Assembly: GCA_002633005.1 (NCBI GenBank)
Contig: NMRA01000538.1
Location: 230,989 to 294,988, forward strand
Direction: 5' to 3'
DNA from: Phoronis australis
Taxonomy: Eukaryota > Phoronida > Phoronidae
DNA: 64,000 bases
Shown here: positions 39,401 through 49,832 of the stretch, in pieces
Layout of the letters: the number at the start of each line of letters is the position of its first letter
How positions within the stretch are numbered: position 1 is the stretch's first letter
The notes under the pieces: model-generated
What the model was told of the DNA's origin: nothing
The model's database searches: none
What the model saw: only the letters and a program-made list of their open reading frames with translations
Made by a program: the position numbers and the translations under genes

Positions 39401-40813
39401 AAACCCATGCCAAAAGCTAATCAGTGGCTAAAGTTATGTGAGGATATTTTATCTGGGCTATAGTTAGGTGTTCCATCACACGTCACAATATGAGTACAAT
39501 GTAAAACGCCTGCACTCTTTGGAATCCCATTCCTTCTGGAACTTAAACATTTCTTTTAATTGAACTGTGGCTGGAATTTTTACGAATAAAGTACTAGTTT
39601 TTAAACACGTAACTGACGAATGACATATTGCATAAACTGAAATCCGTTCAACGGCGTAACTTTCATGTAGGTAAATGCGCATGTGCGTTCTAGAAAATCC
39701 AGATGGTCATAGCGTGTTTTAAAATGGCCAAGCAAATGGCACGGTATTCCAAGCAGTCCTGGGTGTCGTTTCAAGAAAACTGACTTATCTAAGACAAAAC
39801 TTAAACTTCAGTTAATTTTAAGATAAAACTGAATTTTGCCCAATTCTGTTTCAAGAAAGAGATCATAAGTTTGCCTTAGGTTTTTGTCTTAAGTTTTGTC
39901 TTAATTTTGACTAAGTTACAGGATGTGGAAGTTTCAAAGTTTGGATGTTGAGACAAATCTTAGACTTAAGTAAAAAATGAACTTTAGACAGTTTCTTGGA
40001 AAGAGCTCCTGACTGCGATATTACCTGTGTGTGTAGAGTTGAAAGGGCGACTGATGTAATCGGATCAACGGTGGTCATGAGCACTTGTGCAGCTAACGTG
40101 AGCCCCCTGAAATCGTTACATTAAACCATTGAAATGTTGCACGTGAACGGTTTACAACTTATGACAGTTATAAGGTTGATAACTTTTTATACTGCATGAC
40201 AACTGAAACATTGATCACGTACAGCAGCGGTGGAATTTGTGGTAGTGTAAAGTTTTTGTTGCTTTCCTGTATCCAGCTTTTATGCAACTGGACACCAATT
40301 CAAGAATAGTGTCTTGTACAACAAGACGTCAAACAGGTCTGTTTTGATAACAAAATCTGTCACCATTTTGTCCTGTGTTTCATTCATTACGTTTTTGCAA
40401 AAACATTTGAAGTGACACGCCCACACCGAAGCAATAGGCAAAATACAGGGCAAATTTCAGTTTATTTTTTGTGATTGATGGGGCCTTTAACCCTTTTTAT
40501 GGAATCCTATCACACTAATATTTCCTCTCCCCTCCGTAATGTAATTGTATGTGACGCCCAAGGTTTTTCGTTGAATTCTCCAAAGAGCTCGTCCGCGTCC
40601 TAAAAAGGCTCATGTGTATATTTTGGATTTTACCAGGAGTGCATTCACGGAAATTCCGGCTTTTGATTATTGTATTGTGGCTTTCGTGCCTAATACATTA
40701 CCCTATTTTATTTTCAGGAACGACGAAGATTACAGGGCTGTCTTAAAAACTTTCGGCTAAATGGCAACCCGTTTGATGAGTACGCAAGGTACACAAGCGT
40801 CTCCACCTGTTAA
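27354..40813 (+). CDS. Secreted single laminin-G-domain protein (five exons)
   Basis: Exon model: 27354-27458, 31048-31151, 35071-35263, 36263-36421, 40718-40813. All boundaries are GT/AG, phases agree (0, 2, 0, 0) and the coding length is 657 bases, giving 218 residues plus TAA. After the signal peptide nearly the whole protein is one LamG domain: strands around SSIQFVNLSRPIKIGDYVSL, then DAGLLIYLASRD, HKGQPRLRM, DGEFHELILRR, VVFLGGFPSS and the closing GCLKNFRLNGNPF..STC. The last two Cys are the usual LamG disulfide pair; Cys also occur in MKCGD and YQCPD. LamG domains bind glycans, matrix proteins or steroids; no ligand can be inferred here. Isolated LamG proteins include the SHBG type, but I see no specific signature. 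The link from exon 1 to the LamG exons is inferred from phase and position; the four LamG exons themselves are much surer. Confidence 0.7.
27815..27933. repeat. Long foldback hairpin (copy A)
   Basis: Bounded by CGGCAATAG (left) and TTACCCAA (right). Outer stem CTTACAGGGGTCCCG pairs with CGGGACCACTGTAAG (one mismatch). Inner stem ATTTTGAGAACTAGTTT pairs with AAAACTGGTTCTCAAAAT. The loop begins GATG and contains GTTATTCA. About six bases are unpaired on the left arm. It lies in the first intron of the secreted-protein gene. See copy B at 59259. Confidence 0.85.
28439..28543 (+). CDS. Candidate alternative last exon giving a small secreted four-cysteine peptide
   Basis: A strong acceptor (TTGTTCTTTTCTTTTAG) precedes a phase-0 frame of 34 codons, SKNECEATRSQFIVSW.. 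to ..CLAYKPQCRSH, ended by TAA at 28541. Joined to exon 1 this gives a 69-residue precursor with Cys 33, 40, 59 and 66 (spacing C-x6-C-x18-C-x6-C). I do not recognise the family. No AATAAA lies close downstream. It could be a terminal exon, a poison exon of the LamG gene, or chance; the Cys content and splice site make chance less attractive. Confidence 0.35.
   Translation, partial: SKNECEATRSQFIVSWVPVGIAVCLAYKPQCRSH
28544..31047. other. Intron region; nothing recognised
   Basis: No additional exon joins the reading frame convincingly. AATAAA at about 30079 is the nearest clear plus-strand polyadenylation hexamer after the candidate exon. Confidence 0.45.
31048..31151 (+). CDS. LamG gene exon: start of the laminin-G domain
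   Basis: Acceptor TTTTTCTATGTTACAG, then 34 codons plus two bases reading AAISIDVTGSQG.. to ..NLSRPIKIG, ending at the donor GG|GTGAGT. The split Gly codon GG|C is completed by the next exon's first base. Confidence 0.78.
31383..31507 (+). repeat. ~125-bp dispersed repeat, copy 1
   Basis: Shared blocks: GGACGCAGCAATCTCGCGA, GAAGCTAGCGTGATC, ATGGCAATGTTTCGCG, TGTGTGATCTTACG and GGTCTACGGAAC. Other copies are at 33322-33440 (minus), 38332-38448, 42420-42496 and 46743-46862. No ORF and no pol III boxes seen. Confidence 0.7.
33322..33440 (-). repeat. ~125-bp dispersed repeat, copy 2
   Basis: Reverse-oriented copy. On the minus strand it reads CATGGCGATATCTCGCGAAG, then GTTCTTGCGTTTTCGCGAG and GGGTCTACGGAA. 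Confidence 0.7.
35071..35263 (+). CDS. LamG gene exon: central laminin-G strands
   Basis: Acceptor TGATTTCTTTTGCAG. Reads (G)DYVSLDFKTEKDAGLLIYLA.. to ..SLKDGEFHE and ends GAG|GTGAGA in phase 0. The read-through frame beyond the donor is hydrophobic and unrelated to LamG, confirming the donor. Confidence 0.85.
36263..36421 (+). CDS. LamG gene exon: C-terminal strands
   Basis: Acceptor TTAACTTACTCCTTATAG, then 53 codons in phase 0 reading LILRRSSNHRLNKETILIDS.. to ..VVFLGGFPSSLQNEVNVP, and donor CCC|GTAAGT. The overlapping longer frame starting at 36211 is a shadow; this one gives the canonical LamG pattern. Confidence 0.83.
38332..38448 (+). repeat. ~125-bp dispersed repeat, copy 3
   Basis: Blocks GAAGCTAGTGTGATCACGTG, AATGGCAATATCTCG, GTGATCTTTCGTTTT and CAACGGAACGCATGCC align with the other copies. 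Lies in the third LamG intron. Confidence 0.65.
39766..40005. mobile_element. Small non-autonomous element with imperfect terminal inverted repeats
   Basis: Left end GTTTCAAGAAAACTGACTTA; right end, read outward, CTTTCCAAGAAACTGTCTAA. About 240 bp, AT-rich, no ORF, with an internal TTTCAAGAAA and several CTTAAGTTTTGTCTT-like short repeats. Related pieces are at 9838-9900 and 10306-10466. No clear target-site duplication was found. Confidence 0.55.
40718..40813 (+). CDS. LamG gene last exon
   Basis: Acceptor CCCTATTTTATTTTCAG, then ERRRLQGCLKNFRLNGNPFD.. to ..YTSVSTC and TAA at 40811-40813. The GCLKNFRLNG block and final Cys close the LamG fold. Confidence 0.85.
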   Translation, partial: ERRRLQGCLKNFRLNGNPFDEYARYTSVSTC

Positions 40814-40846
40814 TCGCCGTCGAAATGAAGTTCGTGATACCTTTTA

Positions 40847-40852
40847 AATAAA
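40847..40852 (+). terminator. Polyadenylation signal of the LamG gene
   Basis: AATAAA 34 bases after the stop codon. Further plus-strand AATAAA occur near 41272 and 41386. Confidence 0.45.
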
Positions 40853-40859
40853 ATGTATG

Positions 40860-43760
40860 GATACCACGTGTTCCGAGATGAGAAAAAACGTGGCAGGCAG
40901 GAAGTCGTTGAGCTTCGACACTCGCAGACGATCAACTTCTAAAGTGCTTGTGTCTCAAGATGTCGCGCCATTATGATTGGGTTCGTAAACATTCGGCTGT
41001 CACCGAAAATTCCGCCGTACTAAACCATCACTCGGCACGTTACCACAGTAAAGTAATGCGACAGACAATGGAGCAATTATTTATTTTTTATATATTTACA
41101 TTTGTCGATCTGCGCATTTATAATGCAAGTTTTAATTGTTGTCTAAGTATCACATAAATAGAAATGATAAATGCAAAGTTGCCAGTGAGTAATCTGCTTT
41201 TGGCATTCATCTTACGTCACTGTACTTCGTAAAGATTTTACAAATATACATGTACAGTGTACACAAGAAAAAAATAAATTGTAAGTTATTTGTACATAGC
41301 TGACGATTGTACATATTCATAAAACATCTTCTTCGTGTTGAAATTTATACAAAAGCCTGTGAAAGTGTTCTGTCTAGTATACAAAAATAAAAATTCTTAA
41401 ACGCTGACATCTTGTGCTCTACAAGTGACCTTCAGAAGATATGAAACAACATAAATGAGTAATGTTGAACAATTTTGAAATTGACGAAACGTCCATCGAT
41501 GGACGAGTCAGACTAAAAATTTCAAGACCTACTAAAAACTAGATTATTAGCGCAACCAACTGGAATCTTATATTAAGAAAATTCTATCCAGTACACATCA
41601 AAGTTCCCGAGAACACTTGTGCGGAGAGGAAAGAACTGTGTACCAAAAATCTTTTATTTCCATGCAGTCACCATGGCGTTAAATGAAAAAAGAAAGCAAT
41701 TCATTTACTTCTGTTAAAATAATCCATATGAAAACGATGAAAACATGCTCGGTTGTACCTAATAACACTGTCTGACCAGAGGATGGGAACTCCTAAAAGA
41801 GATTCATGGGCCTATATTCGGAAACACTTCCGACGGACTGCTCATGAGTTTACATTAGAGTGGGCCTGCTTTAAAAAAAGTTCTGACAACGCTTATGGGA
41901 TGATATGGTTTCCGATTGCAATGATTGTTCTAACCTATGGAATGGTGGAGGAAGATGTCAATAGTTTTGACAAAGTGCAACATTCCAGGTGGCATGACCG
42001 TCTCCTCAACAAGTCGGGTTCATCATTTAGAACTTCCGAACATGTGGAAATCGACGATATCTCGTAAGACCGCCCAAAAACAGTTCTCACAAAGTGTTAA
42101 ACCAGGTGAAAGGAGAGAAGAAGAATTTATCAAAATCAAAAATAGCCGATTGGCATTGCTTTATATGCCCAATGACAAGAGTTGTCGCGTTTTTTTGTCC
42201 GAAAATGTCGCACATGAAGATAATGTGTGACCAGATCTAACATACTATGCCAGTGAATGTAAAGTACGACTCATTCGGTTTTCTACACGTGCAGATATCC
42301 GACATAGTACATAAAGAGAGAAAACAAATTGTTGAACTTTAAGTCAGGTGCCGCGGGTAATTTTTCATAAAAGACACCCAACGACGAGATGATGACACCT
42401 AGCGAAACTCACTCGCAGGTTTACTCACGAGAAAAACTAGTGTGATAACTTGCTTTACTTGGGTTTTTGCGAGATTTTTGCGTCTACAGAACGCAACTCT
42501 AAATGATGAATCAGCCGATCCGCGTTTTTATACAAGCACTGAGTATAGCTTCCGATCACTGCCTATAGGTGTCACTCAATGGCAAACATCAAAATCCTGA
42601 CGGCTTGCTCTGAGATAGCCCCAATGAGATAAATATAGACCTTAGGTGTCGTTGGGACATTCCGAAATGAAATGAATTCTCGAAAGGATATGGCACTAGT
42701 ATTCCTATGTATGTGGGATAACCTATATATCTACGCCACTCTCAGAACGTTTTGTGCATATGTCAGCCTATTGAACACACTACCAAGTACACTACGTTAT
42801 TTCCTACTGTGTTATGTGACCGTCTTGCTGTAGCTTTAGAACGAAATAAAGTTAGATATAAAAGCAAAGCTCTAGATACTTAGAGAATATTTATGAAAAT
42901 CATTGTTCAGTGATTACGAGTTCTTTGAAAACCAGGGGCCAACTCATCAATCGCAGTGAAAGTTGGCGCATGACTAAATCATGTCGTAGCTGAAAGGATA
43001 ATCAAGTTATTTTACTTGTTAAAAGTTATACTGGTTTTCGATATCATGACACAGTTTTTAAACCACAAAAAAGGGCTCGCCATGCAGCGTAGGGAACATT
43101 TGCAATATCTATCTGATATATTTTATTTGCTACTACAAAAAATACCTAGCTTTGGATGAATTTTTAAAGTAGATCTATTCTCATACATGTGCCGATTTGA
43201 ATGACTGATGGGTATATTTCACAGTGCAGATGTTGTCTTTGTCTGTGTTTTTCATCACACAACTAATTAAAAATATGAAACCGCATTATTGTTCGATTTT
43301 TCCATCTTAATACGCAACTTCCACTATTGCAATCTTGTACATCAGAACGCTTCCAATAGACTTTTACGTTTAAAATAAAAGGACCAAAGGACTTATGCTC
43401 AGTAGAGCTAAGGTGTCATGGTTTGAAGTTGTACCAGGACTGTCGGTTTGCATCCAGTCCATTGGTGACTATGGTTTAGTCTAACTATTGTCGAAGTAAC
43501 ATCAACCACGTTTGAGATCCACTGAACTCCTTTCGCTTCTACAATAGAAGTGTAGACCTGGCGTCTGTTTCTTAAGACAGAAATTTGGTCTACACTATAC
43601 ACAAATATTTCTGAAAATGAATAATTAAATCTCACTTGACAAAAAGTGCAAAATCTGTGAGAATATTATTCAGAAAATGTCTATAGATTACTTCTAGATT
43701 GTGATGCTCTGACAATTAGTTGGCTGAACCTTTTCACCAAATTTCTGTCTTAAAAAGAGT
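40860..43760. other. Intergenic; no gene recognised
   Basis: Contains one ~125-bp repeat copy (42420-42496). The 104- and 97-residue plus frames at 41753-42230 overlap each other and show no domain or splice support. Confidence 0.5.
42420..42496 (+). repeat. ~125-bp dispersed repeat, copy 4 (partial)
   Basis: Blocks AAACTAGTGTGATAACTTGC, TTTTTGCGAGATTTT and GCGTCTACAGAACGCA match the other copies; the middle is shortened. Confidence 0.55.
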
Positions 43761-43764
43761 GCAG

Positions 43765-44705
43765 GTGGTCTGATGCCATTTGCTTCAGACTTGCGCAGGC
43801 CTCATGGTTGGGCCCATTGCACAAAACTCCTGAGCTAAAAACACTTGAGCTCCGTTATTGATCAACATGTTCTTCGTTAAGGAAGTTTTCAAGACTGCCT
43901 TTCTCCTTTAAGGAAACGAACAGACTTCCATTTTGTTGCCATGCACTATATGTTGCAGGCATGTATCAGTGCCAACCAGTAGGTTACTCTTTGGCCTATA
44001 AAATGCTGGGCAATACTCTACCAGGTGTTTAGGATTTCAACGTAAATACCACACTCGGGACACACTGGGCTTCCCACGTGTCTGTGTCGGACTGCGTTAC
44101 CGTAGCCCGTCAAAGCTCAAATGACGTGTGTTATGCCCAACCTACATCAAGACTCATAAGTTTTTTTGAACTTTTTGGTTTGATCATGTTGGAAAAATTC
44201 TCCTTGATTTCTCTGCAGGAGTTAAGCGATGCTCACTGGGCTGCTGACTGAGTATGTACCCAGTTGCGCATACTCATCCTGCAACATACGTAGGATACCG
44301 GGATAGCAGGTTCAGGCACACATTGCAGAACGCTGACGGTTCTTTCACGCGATTACAAGCTAATTAAGCTCATTAATGCAAGCGAGAGTTGACTTTTGGT
44401 TTCTTTGGGGCTTGGCTATCTGGTTGCCCAGATCGGTATTGTATTGTCGTGCCAGTTGAGCATCTTTATTAATTGCAGTGATCTCAGCTTGTAACACCGT
44501 GGCAAAATTGCCTAGAGATACCCAGATTTCTGCATCTGCTATAGGAGGGCCTGGAAAATAGATTCCAGCACCTGCCTGACCACTTTCTTCCACTTAAGTA
44601 GAGCCATTCGTTTAAGAAACCACCTCATTCTTTTTTTCTCCTGTAGGACACTCATCACCAAACTCCATCAAGAAATTGTTTGCATGATTCAAAGCTGTGA
44701 TTTCT
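43765..44705 (-). pseudogene. Decayed non-LTR retrotransposon 3' end (RNase H and knuckle region)
   Basis: Matches 6230-7260 in reverse orientation along its length. RNase H remnants are recognisable (QAGAGIYFPGPPIADAEIW; VLQAEITAI) but the YTDG site reads stop-TNG and the later catalytic blocks are lost to frameshifts. The terminal Cys/His region lies around 44000-44080. It is an older, independent insertion of the same family as 5705-7180, truncated at its 5' end near 44705. Confidence 0.85.
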
Positions 44706-47700
44706 GTCTTAAATCTTAAGTCATTTTACATGAAACAGCTCCTTGGAATGCCAACTTCGTTGTTGTCGCGCTTCTTAGGTTGCGCCGCACATGCGTTGGA
44801 TTTGTTTGCACTTGTTTGTTTGGTGGCACTGAACAGCTATGATGCGGCCGCGGCCAATTTGCACTGCCAAAATATTAAAAGTTTGGGGTAGGCCAAGTTT
44901 GGGGGAGTTTTGTCAGTAGGCACTGCATGTAGGCTCAATGAATGTGTTTGTATTTGTGAACATGATGAGAATGAAAAAGGCCACTTTCTTGGCTGTAGCT
45001 ACACTCTTCTTTAAGATGGTGGCTCCCCCTGGTGCATTGCTTTGTAGCAACTGAGAAATTGGCCCCGATTTCAGGTAGCCCTCAAACAAGCCAGATTTGC
45101 AAAAAACTAGTTAGTTGACAGCATTATTGGACCACATTTTTGGAATTGGTTGGAAATTTTCTTTCGGAATCTAATGTTGGCTTTAGTCGAGCATCGGCAG
45201 GGAAGTGGTGGTTTTGGGGTGAAAAGTGTCCATTTTGCCTTTTTTGCCCTTATTTTTCTTAGTCTGACTTGGTTTCCACTGGGAGTGAAAGGGTCAAAAA
45301 TACAAGAGAGAATAAAGTTTCTGTGCTCATCTGTAGGGCTTTTGATGTGGAATGACTCAAAACTTTTCTTTATTTGCATGCAGTTTTTGACAGAGAGAAG
45401 AAAGGGTGAAGAGTCCATTGACGTGTGTTCTGAAGGGCAAACCCTTGTGAGAACTGTTCTGTGCCTCCTTCTGGTGTTGGATCTTGCTACGGAAGATAGG
45501 GCCTAGGGTAGAATTTTTACTTAGTAGAAACAAAGTTTAAAGCTGAAATCACCGGAAACTTCTTCCGAACAAATTTCTTATATGTTTTTGCAATATCTTG
45601 TGGTCTAGTGGCTCCAAACATTCTAAAACAGATGATCATATACTTGCAATCCCACGATTCGGAAAGCTGGCCGTGGGCACTACCACTGCCTACAATAATG
45701 CGAAAAATAACAGAGTGTGATAGTAATAGAAAAAGGAAATGAACCACGGAGGTTATATAAATGACTACCTTAATCAGTAGGGTAATAGTTTCAACGATTC
45801 AAAAGATTGCTAGCCTGTAAAGACAAAGATTTTAGAATACGAATCCCTCGAAATTGCTGTCAAAAATTTAGTAAGGCATTCACTCAAAATTACATATCTT
45901 TATATATAAATTAGATCTTTGGTGCGTTTGATACAATTACATTATTCAGCAAACATTTAGGATGCACTGACAATTACAAAAAACTGTGATAAACTAAGTA
46001 CTCCAACTACGTATCCGAAGTTTGCAAAGGTTTTCTGTTGGATAAAGAATGAGCGAACACCTATTGTGTAGCTTTGAAATATACTGTGGATATCTCATTA
46101 CATTGGTTGCAGTGTAGGACTTTCCATAGAATTTTATGAATAAACTCATTTCTTCAGAAAGCAAAAATTAGTGATCCTGATACATATATAGTGTGTAAAC
46201 AAGAGATACTGGAACACAGTTTTGTTAATAGTGAAAGCAAACTCTGGAAAATAACAATATTCGTAATATCATGTTATTTTGAACACCTGTTGCATAGTTG
46301 TCGCGATCAACATTCGGGAACATAAAAAGGAGACAACTTGATTGAAAAGCGGGACTTCCGGATAGAAAGCGGGACATCTGAGTCTCTGCCAAAATAGGCA
46401 AATGTGAAATGTTCGCCGCAACATACAAAAACGTTCATACAGCATTTTTTTGTCGAAAGGGAGACGTAACACCCAAAAGCGCCCAACTGCGGTTTTTTAT
46501 TTTGTGGTTCGAATGAGAAATTTGAAGGAGCCGCAAAAATCTATGAAAGGTCCCATTTTTTTCTTTATAGTCTAACAAAAAAATAGCACTATGTCGCGTG
46601 AGAAATTAAAATAGTATATGATAATATGTCAATTTCACCGTGTGTCACAAAGCAAGACGTTTTGATGCTGTGGCAGGATGGCTGAAAAATTAAAAACGTG
46701 GGATAGTTGACGAGTTCCCCCTCTAGAACAGGTTAGAGGTTCGTAGACGCAATAATCTTGCTAAAGAAGCCATTGTGATCACGTGCGATGGCGACATCTG
46801 TCGAAGTCTAGCGTGTTCTTGCGTTTTCGCGAGATTCGATCTCACCTTCACGAAACGCACGTCCGCTGGGCTGCGTTCTCTTGACCCCTGGCCTTCGCTT
46901 GTGGAACGGAAACAGCGAATTATATCCCATAATCTATGAATTCAATCCCCAAACATTTCAGCCTTATTGACCATTCACTTCATTAGCCACCATTTTGCTA
47001 GGCTAGTAAGTTTTGCGAGGTCTTGCTTTTCTCACAAGAAACATGGTCAACGTAGTGCTGTCTTGGTTTCTTTTTTCAAACACAAATTTACAGAAGGGTT
47101 TCAAAATGAACTATATTCTAATAACTTTTGCTGCAAATTATGAACTTATTTTTTACTAGGCTTGGGCTCTTTTGGGCATTTTGCTTTAAAAATTCACTGT
47201 CCCGTAACCCTCAAGATGTTTTGGACTTACTTCGCCCTGAAAAGTCAGGTTCCTGGAATAGAACCCAACAAAAGAATGGTTCGTTCATGGAAGTTCCATA
47301 CAAGTGGGTACCCTTTTTCAACTCCACACTTTAAAAGGGTGAGTGTTCTAATTTTCCAGCTGCATGGCTACCAAAGTACGATCGAAAGCCCCCCCCGTGG
47401 ATTGGGTGCCGAAATGTTAGTCACGAGCGCGCCAAAATTCCCTTATACACTTGCACACATCAGAAATGAGCCAATTACATATTTTCAGTTTTCAATTTTT
47501 TGTGTTAGTCTTTACATTACTTTGTTTAGCGTCTATGCCGGAATGTCAAACGATGTTGTTTGGTCGGGAGCTGCAGAACGTCATTTTAGTGGTCAGTAGC
47601 CCTTCTTTGCTCGTGAGTGACACCGACCAAGGCACACCGCTCATTTGGACGCTGACCAAAAAGTCACACATTTCCAAAACAGGAATTTAATGGATAAATT

Positions 47701-48360
47701 CTCAAATATTAAACATTTGCAGATGACACGTCAAAATTAGATCTAGGATAACTGGACGTGCAACACACTCGCGATCCACTCGAAAGTAAAGATCCTCCAA
47801 GTATTGGTCTATAATAAGCACAACCAGTTTTACACGTGTAAACAAGATGGCGCTCCAAAAGGAGACATCATAAATCAGCACCAACAATGTAACAGATCTA
47901 AAATGACTTTTAAATGTTGATATGCTTAACTACATCATTCTTGAGCTAAGCTAGAAATAGATTAAATAGTAAATATCTTCTTTATAAGTTTGAGGAGTTT
48001 TGCTAGTTGCATCTAGTTTCTGTGATATGTTTATCCATCAGGAGGGTTTGTAGAAATAGAACTTTGTGTAAATATAGTTATTTCTCACACAAAAGATAAA
48101 ACGTAAGCGGGATAGACACACAATCACACGCACTCAATATTGACTAGAGCTGATCAATCGCCGCGAAAGCAATACCGTTGCTACACCGCCAGAGGGATTA
48201 TGGGAAAAGGAACACCACCCGTATAAAAAGCACAGGTCATTTCCACTCAACCTCAGAGAAAAGCTCACAGAAAGAAAGAACCGTTCCGAAGCACACTGTG
48301 GGAACACCAACACCATTTTGAAAGCAAATACACCGCCACCATAATTATTGCTATTTCACA
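44706..48360. other. Intergenic; no gene recognised
   Basis: Several overlapping frames of 100-145 residues (45107-45506, 47162-47599) lack any recognisable domain. One ~125-bp repeat copy is at 46743-46862. Confidence 0.45.
46743..46862 (+). repeat. ~125-bp dispersed repeat, copy 5
   Basis: GTAGACGCAATAATCTTGC, TTGTGATCACGTGCGATGGC, GTGTTCTTGCGTTTTCGCGA and CGAAACGCACG align with the other copies. Confidence 0.65.
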
Positions 48361-48366
48361 TTTATT
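48361..48366 (-). terminator. Possible polyadenylation signal of the ESRP gene
   Basis: AATAAA on the minus strand, about 1.3 kb after the ESRP stop codon and past an AT-rich stretch typical of a 3' UTR. It is the first clear minus-strand hexamer I noticed; others could be used. Confidence 0.3.
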
Positions 48367-49563
48367 GAATTACGTAAAATGGTATAATATTTAAAAGCAG
48401 AAACGAATACTGTATGTCAAAACATATTCACCAGTATGTGTTATTTCCAAGGAAACTATCACTAAGACGTGCACGTGCATGCAAAGGGATTAGAAACGAG
48501 ATTTGAAAATTGGCGCCAAACTTGTGACAGCAGACGACAACCAGTGCTACTTGACAAACATTGATATAACAATATAATTTTCTGATCTACTGACACTACA
48601 TTATGTTTAAAACTTGACAAAGGTTACAACATAGGAATGTCCAAAACAGCCTTTCAGCCAAAAAGGCGAAATATTGCACAGAATACGCTCTGAGTTTCTA
48701 AATTCACTCACTGTCATGAATACGCTCGTAAATATAACTACCTCACTAATAATAAGCAACTAATATTCGCAAAGTATTTCTGGACAAATTTGGCATTTCT
48801 ACTCTAACAGAATATGTGGATTACTTCTCCACTTCATGGTGGAATTCGAGATTTTTCTTGTACTCATGTAGTTGGAAATATCGTGAATCTCTTCAAAACC
48901 TAATCAATTCTCTTGTAGTTTTAGACAATTCGAAAACCTTACCTATCACTTCTACGAGATACATGCACGAACATTAAATGCTCAGAAGTATACAAAGACA
49001 GTTTTTAACAGCATCATTTCAACAACTAATATATATGTACATCAAAATAACATCGGCACTATTAATATATAAATATTCAATAAAGCTATATCACTACATT
49101 TCACAGCTAACATATATATTCACAAACTGGAAGACATGGTCTTGCTGTATATTATCATAAACTACATTATTTTCTATTCTAAATAAATCTACATTAAAAT
49201 AATAAATTCTAATACAATACATATTCAAATTAAAATTAAAATCAAAATACATTTCCAAAATAAATTCACTAATTTCCTTACCAATAAAATTTCATTCATG
49301 ATCGGTTGCACCTTGTCGGTCACATGACTAGGTCTCCATGGATACTGCACACGTCTCGGACATTATTGCTGTCTACACGCCTGAAAATTCATGTCTGTGT
49401 ACTACGTCTAGAGTCAGTATTTGGAATGCATAAAATGACGTCACTTCTATATCAAAACAAAACAACAACATACGTACATTGCAGCAGTCTACAATATTTT
49501 TCAGTAAAAATCGCTGATAAAGATAAACGTATTGGAAGACTACACACATCCGAAAAACACGAA

Positions 49564-49612
49564 CAATGATAATAATAGTAATAATGATAATAATAATAGT
49601 AATAACAATATA
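49564..49612. repeat. (AAT)n-like trinucleotide repeat
   Basis: Imperfect AAT/GAT/AGT triplet run in the presumed 3' UTR of the ESRP gene. Confidence 0.85.
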
Positions 49613-49672
49613 GCACAATATAATAAAATTTCTAAAATGACAATTCTAAATTCAGGGCAGAAGGTTACATCT

Positions 49673-49832
49673 TTAAGCCATGAAGAGCTCAATATATCTG
49701 TTGCCAATTATTTTCCGGTTTCGCTCGGTGATGGCGCGCTCGGCCTCTCCTCGTGAAATAAACGTGACTAGTGCATCACCGTTGGGTCGTCCATCAGCAT
49801 TTCTTTGAAGTTGTATAGACTCCGGTGTGATC
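49673..49832 (-). CDS. Esrp: ESRP last exon (second half of RRM4), with a one-base excess
   Basis: Acceptor GATTTTTTCCAG. It begins [10 protein letters not shown] and, one frame over, continues [14 protein letters not shown] .. [14 protein letters not shown] and TAA at 49675-49673. Length is 160 bases where 159 is needed. The excess is one A in an A4 run (T4 on the plus strand, 49800-49803). Confidence 0.88.

Noticed and set aside
41753-42230. Two overlapping plus frames of 104 and 97 residues
   Set aside because: Mutually overlapping in different frames, no recognisable similarity, and no exon borders.
45107-45506. 118-residue plus and 103-residue minus overlapping frames
   Set aside because: Opposite-strand overlap without domains or splice signals; neither can be preferred.
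47162-47599. 145-residue plus frame
   Set aside because: Overlapped by other frames, no domain, no splice context.
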